From NCBI RefSeq assembly GCF_018294505.1, contig NC_057813.1, positions 319,695,191 to 319,759,190 of the forward strand: a stretch of DNA of 64,000 nt, written 5' to 3'. This stretch comes from Triticum aestivum (lineage: Eukaryota > Streptophyta > Magnoliopsida > Poales > Poaceae). Both the position numbers and the translations under genes were made by a program. The notes beneath the pieces are model-generated. The model did no database searches. It was not told where the DNA came from and worked only from the letters and a program-made list of their open reading frames with translations. This document shows, in pieces, positions 54,710 through 64,000 of this stretch; the first letter of the stretch is position 1; each line of letters begins with the position of its first letter.

Positions 54710-57700
54710 TGTCACATCCCTAGGCTTACCTTGCACTAGGCTAGCACTTGTCTGTTCCATCATGTTCAAATTCTTTTAAAACTTGAAATGGGGATTTTCT
54801 AAACCCTAGCATTAAAGGAATTCACTAGGTTCAACTAAAATATTTTCAGTGAATCCAAATGGCTTTCAAAAATATTCATCATTTCTGGAAAATGCTGGAA
54901 ACACTAACCAGCGGTGTTGCACATTTTTCCATGACATATTTGGGCTCTGAACTAAATCATATGTTATTCATTTGGGCATTTAAATACTATAAAATATTTT
55001 AAATGCTCAAATAATCATAAACTTAAATGTTTTTGTTGGATATTTTTCCAAACAGTGGGCTTGAACAAGTTTCATGATTTTTGAGTGTGCCTAAGTATTT
55101 TTTAATAAAGCCATCAAGTTACAGAATAATAGAAAATGAGAATTAATAGAGAAGGAGAGAGAGAACACCCACCTGAGCCACTTACCTCTAGCCGGCCCAG
55201 CTGCACCAGCCTAGCCCACCGTGGCAGAGCGGCTGTCTTCAACCTCTCCTAGTAGGCAGAGGTGAAGTCGCACGCGCGCAAACAAAGGCCTCCACCTCCT
55301 GCTTCGCGGTGGCAGCCTCCCCGACATCCTCGCGACGCCACGGAGACACCCAGAGCCTCCCCTCGTTCTCCCCTCTCCCTCTGGACCGCTCCCGCTCCCC
55401 TCCCCTGGCTCCCTCTTCCCCTCTCTTCCCTGTGAGCCCCGAGAGCACGCCATCGCCATCGCCGTAGCCGTAGCGCGGCGAGGAGCTCCACCACGATGCC
55501 GTGGAGCTACACACCGACGCACGCGACTACGGAAGCCCTACAACGTCATCCCTGGCCTCATCTTCAACCTCCGGCTGCCGGTGACCTCGCAGTCGATTCG
55601 CGGGCTCCAGCACTTCCCCGACCTCGCTGTCTCCTCTGCTAGCCCCTCCGTGAGACACTCTCCATTTCCCCACAGGAATCTCCATCGTTCTCCTCCCCTA
55701 TCTAGCTTCCCCACCTTGGCCGAGCGCCACCGTTCGCCACTGCCGCCGTGCCGCCGCTGCAGTCCTCCCCGGACCAAACTAAGCATGTGCACGAGCTCCT
55801 GGAGCTTCCCCAATGCTCTGGTGCTACTTCTCTCGCTTTCTAGCAAGCCACAGCCTCGCCCCGCGCCAGCCCAAGCTCCGGCCGCTGCCACGGACTCACT
55901 TCTGGTGAGCTCAGGCCACCCCAGCCCCTCCCGTCCGCCCAAGCAGATGTGCACGAATGCCAGCTCTCCGTAGAGCCAAACCCCGCTGCAAACCGCCGCC
56001 TGTAGTGCGAGCCCGAGCAACTCCATCGTGCCTCCGTCGTTCCCGTGGTCGCCGCCGGCAGATCTCCAGCGTGATGACGGGGCACATTTAATTAGAGGCT
56101 AATCACCCTGCTAACCAACCCCCTAGGCCACTAACACATGGACCCCACTCCCTTATTAACTCCAGCTTTATTTCCTGTTTAGATTAGTGTTAATCTTGCG
56201 GACCCCACGTGTCAGTTTGACCTTGGCCAAGTCAGCGTTGACTGGTCCCACCTGCCATCCAGCCAAACCAGCCCTGAGACACTGACGTGTGGGTCTCTGC
56301 TATTAGGTTTGACCTGGACCCGTTCTGTTGACCTGCTGATGTCACAGTGACGCAGTGCTGTCGCAATAACTCATTTTCTAGACTTAATTTAATTCAGGAA
56401 ATTCCAGAAAATGCCCAAAACTTCTAAAATTCATATAAATTCAACCGTAACTCCAAATGAGATAAATTATATATGAAAATGATCAAAAAAATCCAATCTA
56501 TCCATCTGTACCATTTTCATGCATGATAGAACAACTAATGGCATTTAAACCTCCACATATGGAGTTTGAATTTGAACCTAGGGTTCAAACCAACTTCATT
56601 TAATCTGTTGCTAGTTGCATTAGCTCAAATCACAGCATATTGACATGCCATGATCATGCACCGTATTGTGCATTGCATTGATTGTGTTCTTCCTTGTTTG
56701 CCTGTATTTGTCCTCTCTCAGTAGACGACGTTCCGACGATGAGTTCGATGACACCATGAAGAGATATACTATCTTCAGAAGTGACAGGCAAGCAAAACCC
56801 CCTTGTTCATTCCATACAATCCCACTCTCTCGCTCCTGCTCTCTTTTACTGCATTAGGACAACAACGGTTCATCTCTTACTTGCTGCGGTAGTTGAACCC
56901 CTTTTTCCCTTGCATGACCTGTCATTGCTACAGTAAATAGATGAAACCCACTAGCTTGAGTAGGAGTTGTTTGAGCCCTGATGTGCCTACTCATTCATGC
57001 TTGTTTGTCATGCCTGCTATGCTTAGAGTTGTGTCAGGTTTGATTCATCGGGGATGAATTGGAACAGTGGTGAACATGTCCTACTGTGTGTGAGCTAAGT
57101 GTGTGAACACGATTTGGCAAAGGTAGCGGTGAGAGGCCATGTAGGAGTACATGGTGGGTTGTCTCATTGAAGCCGTCCTCAGGAACTGAGTTCTGTGTTT
57201 GTGATCCATGAACAGTTACTACCACTCAATGGGATCCTTAATTGACTCTCTCGACTTCTTAATCACCCTTGTCCTCTGTCCAGGAATTGCAAGTAGTTTC
57301 TGGTATTTGTAGTATGCTGGAGGCCATGGGCAGCGCTGACCCGAGGGGTGGGCTGTGATGCGGTAGGCACGTGGCACGGTGTACCGGGTGCCCGTTTGGT
57401 GTCTCGGGAACCCTGCTCACATCATTCGGGGCCGTATGTGGAACCTTCGGTCGGACTCCCTGCGGATGGAACCTGAATAGGCGATAAACCTGGACTAGAG
57501 ACTTGAGTGTTCAGGTAGGCCGTGGCCGACACCCTCGCCAGGCTTCCGCTTGAAGGTTGCCGAGATACATGACGTGTACATGGCGGTAAGTGGTGAGAGC
57601 ATTTGTGAAGAAGTACACCCCTGCAGAGTTAACATCATCTATTCGAATAGCCGTGTCCGCGGTAAAGGACCTCTGGGTTGCCTATACAGTTCTTAGACAA

Positions 57701-58772
57701 GTGAAAGTGGATACTCTAAAATACGCAATATAAGCGTGAGTGCTATGGATGGCGTTCTCGTAGGGAGACGGGAGCGGATCCACAGTAGTGTATTGATATG
57801 GTGAATATGTGGACTCGTGTGCGCCACCTCAAAATAGTTACTTGCAGTCGTAGTTCAGGATAGCCACCGAGTCAAAGCTCGCTTGCTGCAGTTAAACCCC
57901 AGCATCCCTTTGTTGACAATGATGCATATGTATATAGTTCTGATGTAAGTCTTGCTAGGTACATTTGTACTCACGTTTCCTATTTTATGTTTTTGCAGAG
58001 AGACTTACGTCTCACTAGTACTTCCGCGTGGATTTCGATGTTTAGCTTGTTACCTCAGCTACGATCTTGTGCCCTCGGCAGGATCTGGTAGATAGTCAGG
58101 CTTATCAGCCTTTTTCATTTGTAGATGTCTGTACTCATACATGTTAAGCTTCCGCTTGTGCTTTGACTTGTATGCTCTGAATGTTGGGTCATGAGACCCA
58201 TGTTTGTAATATCTCACTCCTCGGAGCCTATTGAATAAATACTTGAGTTGTAGAGTCATGTTGTGATGCCATGTTATATTTGCACATATCAAGCATATTG
58301 TGTGTATGTTATTGAAATGCTTGGTATGTGTGGGATCTGACTATCTAGTTGTTTATCCTTGGTAGCCTCTCTTACCGGGAAATGTCTCCTAGTGCTTCCA
58401 CTAAGCCTTGGTAGCTTGCTACTGCTCCGGAACACTTAGGTTGGCCGGGATGTGTCCTTCTTCATTCCTGTGTCTATCCCTTCGGGGAAATGTCACGCGG
58501 TGTCTACCGGAGTCTCGCTAGCCCAGTTGCTACAGCCCGGATTCACTCGTTGATGACCGACACGTTCGTTGCTGGGTCATGTATGCATGTCCCTGTAAGT
58601 TAGTGTCACTTTGGGTTCACGGCTAGCCATGTCAGCCCGGGCTCTTTGTCATATGGATGCTAGCGACACTATCATATACGTGTGCCAAAAGGCACAAATG
58701 GTCCTGGGCCTGGTAAGGCGACACCCGTGGGAATACCAGGCGCGAGGCCGCAAAGTGAAATGAGGTGTTACA
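54710..58772 (+). repeat. E5 5' LTR, 4,063 bp
   Basis: The first ~1.2 kb match 62834-64000. It includes an AT-rich head, a GC-rich part (55200-56090) with short open frames on both strands, and a long tail ending GAGGTGTTACA. No gene is supported in it. Confidence 0.85.
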
Positions 58773-58785
58773 TGCTAGATCAGTG

Positions 58786-58797
58786 TGGTATTGAGTC
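58786..58797 (+). other. E5 primer-binding site, degenerate
   Basis: TGGTATTGAGTC after the LTR end recalls TGGTATCAGAGC with several changes. Confidence 0.55.
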
Positions 58798-60599
58798 GGG
58801 GTCCTGAAAGCTTTGGTATCATACCCTAACTGCTTGTAGGATTACCAAGCCAAACTGGTCGAAGTTGAGTCTAGAAAATCTTTAGTTATATGTAGGGGAA
58901 TTGATTGTGGGATGGAACGTAAGGCTCTTTTTACTCCTTTACCTCATGCCCTTCTGATCTGAGTCATCTTATCTTTCCTATGGGGTTAAGGAACTAGGGT
59001 TTCTCTTCTTTATATCAGGATCACGTGTTACTAATCACTAGACTCATAAGATTGTTGGATTTAAGCCTCAGTTTAGTTCCTGCTACTTCTGTGTATTCAT
59101 AGCTGGCATCAGAATCTTGATACTGTGATGATCGAGTGGCTATGCCACCATTTTGTAGGTTGTCACAAAATCTTTTCGAGCATTTACAACCGTTATGCTG
59201 TCCGAGTCATTCCATGTTTCTAAACAGTCTAATGCATTTGCAAATTCCTTCTTACCGTTCTGCAGTTCCTTTGTTCCAGATCAAGCACACTAACTAGTGT
59301 GTTGAGGTACTTCATTGCCTCGGCATTTGTGTTGGAGCTATTATTATGACCCTAGGTGTCTAGAGTATCACCTAGTAACCTAGCCATGTTTTGTGTTCCC
59401 AATGTGATGATTCTGGCCATTATTCTCGAAAGCATCTTGTGATGCCACTTAGTAGTAGGCATTCTATCCCTGGGTTCTTGAACCCAAGACTCACCCTACT
59501 TACTTCATGTTGTTAGTGTTGATAGTTCCCTTAGGTTATTAGTAACCTTTGTGTTATTCCTTGAGATCCGTGGTATTTATTTCTTCCAAATACCATGAAT
59601 TACTTATGGCAGAAGTTCCTCGTTGAACCAAAAGATCACAACGAGAGTGCTCTTGGCGAGTTCTCGATTCTATGTTGTTACTCTGCCAGTTCTACCTTTC
59701 TGCATGGGTTATCCGGAAGGAACCTGTTGAACCTCGTTCGACATACTAATCTATGCATCCACAATTCAGAAAATCATATGTTCTTTTGAGTTGTCCCTTT
59801 TTATTTGTTTTCTGGCCCTCGTCTACGAATTGATAGTCAAGAGTATACGTGCATTTGTTTATCAATGCCTATTACTCTTGTGGTCCGTCAAGCCATTTTA
59901 CTCCATAATGACTAGGAGAAACAAACTCCAGTACCTCATTCATATCCAGGATTGGGTCAAAGAAGTTGTGTTCCGCAGATCAAATACTAATCCAGCTTTT
60001 GTTCTGTTCTACCTTGGAGTATTACCATCTTTATATTAAGATTATCATGGGAATTTCACACCATCCTATGAACTCTTGACACAGTGATACTTCTCGCCAT
60101 CGATATTCATTCCTCGGTTCTCGTGTTATTGTAACCGGAACGCCGACAAGTGAATCGTGATGTGTGAAATCTATACTCCTAGCAACTCCGTTGCTTGGTA
60201 GTTAAATGGACAATAACCTCATTCTTAGCATTTTGATTATTGAATCATCACCCTAAGGTTGATCGTGCTACCTAGTCCTTATTTCCGGTGCACTCTCCGA
60301 TCAATGAGTTAGGATTGTGTCAATCCCTTGCTCTTTTGGTCATCTTGTCTTGCCCTGAAAAGCAAGTTTGTTCTCGAGCTTAGTAACATGTCAGTGGTTT
60401 GTGATTTTCCGAATATCTTTTCGGAAGTATCACCAGGTTGTCACCTGACCGCTATGTTAAGTTCGTGAACATGTTGGTGTTCTTGTAAACCACCCTCTCT
60501 CCAAGATTCTATGTCGGATACCCCGAGCTAGTTGGCTAAGCTAAACAACAACTTGGAGAGTTGAAAGATGAAAGCTTGTCTGATTTAGCTCATTCTAAG
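58798..60599 (+). other. E5 interior, gag/protease part, unrecognisable
   Basis: By position this should hold gag and protease. I see no capsid, zinc-knuckle or protease motif in any frame. It is heavily mutated. Confidence 0.55.
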
Positions 60600-60840
60600 G
60601 GATATCTTTGTGCGTGTGTGTTGAATAAAGATGATATCTTCCTTGATTGAACCTCGTGGTCAATTATTGGATCTATTGTCTTGCCAAAACTTTGATTTGA
60701 GTATGGGCTATCATCAAATCAAATCAGAACCAACGATATTCGTAATGTTGTCTTACTCGTGGATGTTTCCTCGAGCATACACCATTTTATCTTTCGGGTC
60801 TGACCAGTGCTATCACTTGTTCACATAATTATGGAATTCC
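60600..60840 (+). pseudogene. E5 reverse transcriptase remnant
   Basis: One plus frame reads GQLLDLLSCQNFDLSMGYHQIKSEP, recalling the RT stretch around SKIDLRSGYHQIK, followed by a weak version of the SFGLTNA region (ILSFGSDQC). It stops at 60826. Only this short stretch is recognisable. Confidence 0.65.
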
Positions 60841-62455
60841 GTCTTCATGGAAACCTGTATGAATTGTTGTTGAGCCCATCAGCAACATTTTTATCTTCTC
60901 CATGATTTTGTTGAACATTAAGCTAGTGTTGGAAACTTTTGAAAGCATCTCCTCATGGTAGCTCATGAAGCATATGTTAGGATGCAAGAGGTGACCTCCT
61001 CTAGTTCATGTGCATTTGATGCAAGTTGCCGCCGTGAATTCGAGAAAGTCAATGTTGCTTCCTTTGGAATCATCCCAAATCGGTCATGCATACGTGCGAA
61101 GTACTCTGTGGTTTGGAGGCTTGCAACCTTCACGCTATATGTGTCCCTAGCACACCAAGCCACTGATTGATTTGTTCAAGGAGAATAAGTTTCTTCTTAA
61201 GAGCTAGACTTACGCAAGGACTTCGATATCCTCGATGATGGTTCCCCACCTAAACTCGGTAGTGTTTTATTATAAGACTACTACATGGTCATGTTTGTCT
61301 GGGACAGCGTGTTCACATGTATGTAGCAGAACCAGCTCATGTTTTGGAGCTTCCTATTGTAGTTCATTTCCCGAGAATCTCGCAATGTCATCTCATTGAT
61401 TTGTGTTGCAAACTTTTACTTTTCCTTCTAGACTTGATGAATCTGGAATATTCTTGCACCAACCAGATCTGAATCTTAGGCAGATATGATGGTTGGAATG
61501 TTTCCCAAGAACTATAATATTGGTCTCTCTGTAACACGGTAAAATGGATGTCATGGCCAACACACCCAGCCGGAAGACCCATTATTGTAGTATCTTGTTT
61601 GAGGAAGTTGGCCACCTCCCCATAAGGATTTCGTAGGATTTACTCCCTAGTTGTTCCTTATGGATTTCTGTGCTCCTGAAGTCCGACCTTTTACTTGATG
61701 TTCTAGATACCAAACCATATCTATGAATGGATTATGCTAGCACATCAAGGAGAACATTAGAAGCGGAGTGCTAAATGTCTCTCGGTCGATCGTCCAGATT
61801 TTGTTCCCTTGTCCCCACTAAGGTGAAATCTAAGAAGGTGTTATCTTCCTTTGCATCTGCATCTTCCACCATTAATCATCATGGTAGTATGTTGTGTTGC
61901 CAGGATCCTTGTCACGTATATTGGTAAAACCTTGATGAATATGGAAATGCTCAAGCTCTTGAAAGCACGCACAAACACTAGGTGTTATCATCGGCACTAA
62001 CTGGGATTGCTCCCAGCTTCCTCGGTTATGCTATAACCATTCCAACAGTTGAATCATTCTCTACTGTTGAGTTTCTCCCCAGGTACTAGAATCATTCCCA
62101 GCATTTGTATTTTGTTCCCAGCTTGTACCGCCTTTGTGCCACCCTACCATGGACTACCCTTCTTAGTAATTACTGATCAGGATCATCTACCATGGGCTCC
62201 ATTCATCCCGATGATAAGCAAAATCACTCATTGCGTTGTCTTCAACAAGGTAATCTACATCATCCATACTAGTCCGAGTATGCCATTCTACCGAACTCCT
62301 CCAAGTGATCGCTCGAGATTGCCCTAGGCTGGTATAGAGAGTCTCAGTGATCTCTATATCAAAGGTAATTCTTTTAGCCACTTAAGGTATTGATCCTACG
62401 AGTCACCTTCCCTGAGGTGTCTCGATATGGTGTCATGGAAACTTAACTCCTCGCT
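60841..62455 (+). other. E5 interior, RNase H/integrase part, unrecognisable
   Basis: About 1.6 kb with many stops in every frame and no motif I can name. Confidence 0.5.
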
Positions 62456-62833
62456 ATGTTGACAACTGTTCAACACCTTCTTAAGTGTGAGGTTGTTGTC
62501 TACCTAGTGAACCCTCGTCATCTTATCCACTCCAGCCCTCTAGATGTGTGCTTCGTGTCTCAGCTTAAGAGATGTTGCTATGTCTCATTCCATGACTTGA
62601 TCCTAAGTTGTTCGACCTTCGATAAGATCGATCCTTCTAGAGTCTTTCTTTCCCTCTCGTTGTCATGTTAGTTGGAGTTCTCAGAGCAAGGCATCAACAC
62701 AATGATGGTGATCGAATTAACGTTCTTATGAAGTGCAACATGGATGGTGAAGATTGTGTTAGTTTGTGTTCCCCCTTCCATCTTACCCTACGCTTGAATC
62801 TCGGGACGAGATTCTTGTTTAGTGGGGGTGAGT
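62456..62833 (+). pseudogene. E5 integrase C-terminal remnant and purine tract
   Basis: The frame text VNPRHLIHSSPLDVCFVSQLKRC recalls the HDVFHVSQLKKC end of chromovirus integrase. TCTCGGGACGAGATTC and a G-rich tract (GTGGGGGTGAG, about 62822-62832) precede the LTR. Confidence 0.6.
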
Positions 62834-64000
62834 TTTCACATCCCTAGCCTTACCTGCACTAGGCTAGCACTTGTCTGTTTCATCATGTTTAAATTCTTTT
62901 AAAACTTGAAATGGGGATTGCCTAAACCCTAGCATTAAAGGAATTGACTAGGTTTAACTAAAATATTTTCAGTGAATCCAAATGGCTTTCAAAAATGTTC
63001 ATCATTTCTGGAAAATGCTGGAAACAGTAACCAGAGGTGTTGCACATTTTTCCATGACATATTTGGGCTCTGAACTAAATCATATGTTATTTTCATTTGG
63101 GCATTTAAATACTATAAAATATTTTAAATGCTCAAATAATCATAAACTTAAATGTTTGCTGTTGGATATTTTTCCGAACAGTGGGCTTGAGCAAGTTTCA
63201 TGATTTTTGAATGTGCCTAATTATTTTCTAATAAAGCCATCAAGTTACAGAATAATAGAAAAAGAGAATTAATAGAGAAGGAGAGAGAGAACACCCACCT
63301 GGGCCACTTACCTGTAGCCGGCTCAGCTGCACCAGCCCAACCCACTGTGGTAGAGCGGCTGTCTTCAACCTCTGCCAGTAGGCAGATGCGAAGTCGCACG
63401 CGCGCACGCGGAGGCCTCCACCTCCTGCTTTGTGGTGGCAGCCTCCCCGACATCCTCGCGACACCACGGAGACACCCAGAGCCTCTCCTCGTTCTCCCCT
63501 ATCCCTCTGGACCTCTCCCCCTCCCCTGGCTCCCTCTTCCCCTATCTTCCCTGTGAGCCTCGAGAGCACGCCGTCACCATAGCCGTGGATATAGGCCACC
63601 ACCCGGCCAACCAGCGCGGCGAGGAGCACTGGCACGACGCCGTGGATCTACACACCAACGCACACGACCGCGAAATCCCTGCAACGTCATCCCCGGCCTC
63701 ATCTTCAACCTCCGGCCGCCGGTGACCTTGCAGTCGATTCGCGGGCTCCAGCACTTCCCTGACCTCGCCATCGCCTCTGCTAGCCCCTCCGTGAGCCACT
63801 CTCCATTTCCCCACAGGAATCCCCGTCGTTCTCCTCCCCTAGTTAGCTTCCCCACCTTGGCCGAGCGCTGCCGTCCGCCACTGCCGCCGTGCCGCCGCTG
63901 TAGTCCTCCCAGGACCAAACTAAGCATGTGCGTGAGCTCCTGGAGCTTCCCCAATGCTCCGGTGCTACTTCTCTCACTTGCTAGAAAACCACAGCCTCGC
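62834..64000 (+). repeat. E5 3' LTR, partial
   Basis: It matches 54710 onward, with TT for the initial TG and a ~30-bp length difference near 63590. It continues past the window. Confidence 0.85.

Larger units (their letters stand above)
54710..64000 (+). mobile_element. E5: decayed element with ~4-kb LTRs, 3' end outside window
   Basis: The 5' LTR (TGTCACATCCC...GTTACA) covers 54710-58772, the interior 58773-62833, and the 3' LTR starts at 62834 and is cut by the window edge. Primer site, purine tract and a few pol remnants give the plus direction. The TCTCGGGACGAGATTC phrase before the purine tract is shared with E2, so a Tekay-like origin is likely. No reading frame over ~100 codons resembles pol. 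Confidence 0.85.

Noticed and set aside
55211..56085. Open frames in the GC-rich part of the E5 LTR, also 63217-63954
   Set aside because: They occur on both strands, are compositionally biased and are not kept in the same frame between the two LTRs (length difference near 63590).
57000..58770. Independent gene or element between 57000 and 58770
   Set aside because: No frame over ~80 codons. The sequence runs straight to the LTR end GTTACA and the primer site, so it belongs to the long E5 LTR.

Overview
The window is repeat-only plant nuclear DNA. The transposon families, their long terminal repeats (LTRs) and the ~567-bp satellite monomer all suggest a large-genome grass, most likely Triticeae (wheat/Aegilops/rye/barley type). 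No host gene, tRNA, rRNA or CRISPR-like structure is supported. Almost every base can be assigned to a satellite array or to one of several nested Ty3/gypsy LTR retrotransposons. Lineage names below rest on motifs read by eye; no database search was possible.

Layout. (a) 1-684: 3'-truncated LTR of the CRM-like family (called E3 here). (b) 685-11246: a 10.6-kb tandem array of ~18.7 monomers of ~567 bp, showing a two-monomer alternation and a duplicated block offset by eight monomers. (c) 11247-20045: a gag-only, non-autonomous LTR element (E1), with the 3' end of a second copy just upstream. It carries a damaged gag, then a long Cys/His/Met-rich reading frame in place of pol, and a chimeric 3' LTR. 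Its LTRs carry clusters of 13-bp odd palindromes upstream of the TATA box. (d) 20046-30335, minus strand: a Tekay-like chromovirus (E2). Its gag-pol is collinear but broken by eight in-frame stops and two frameshifts, and there is an extra open reading frame (ORF0) between the primer-binding site (PBS) and gag. (e) 30336-30714 and 51769-52623: pieces of a second E1-like element (E1'), split by E3. (f) E3, minus strand, 30715-51768, with a perfect 5-bp target-site duplication (TSD) TTATT; its pol C-terminus runs into its LTR. (g) E4, minus strand, 31512-44903, inserted into the 3' LTR of E3 with a perfect TSD CCTCA and two 979-bp LTRs. E4 is a Tat/RIRE2-type element with gag, protease, RT, RNase H, a second (archaeal-type) RNase H and integrase. 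On the opposite strand it carries an intron-containing gene with its own TATA box and a PF04195-like domain. (h) 52624-54709: a 5'-truncated E3-family copy on the plus strand (LTR, leader, start of gag). (i) 54710 to the window end: E5, a decayed plus-strand element with a ~4.06-kb 5' LTR, a ~4.06-kb degenerate interior and a 3' LTR cut by the window edge.

History inferred: E1' is the oldest host, E3 inserted into it, and E4 then inserted into the left LTR of E3. The two E4 LTRs differ at about 23 of 979 positions counted by eye, nearly all transitions, so E4 is fairly young. The satellite array meets E3-family and E1-family sequence at non-terminal breakpoints, which points to recombination rather than transposition. 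A centromeric or pericentromeric setting is possible (CRM-like elements plus a ~567-bp satellite) but is not proven here.
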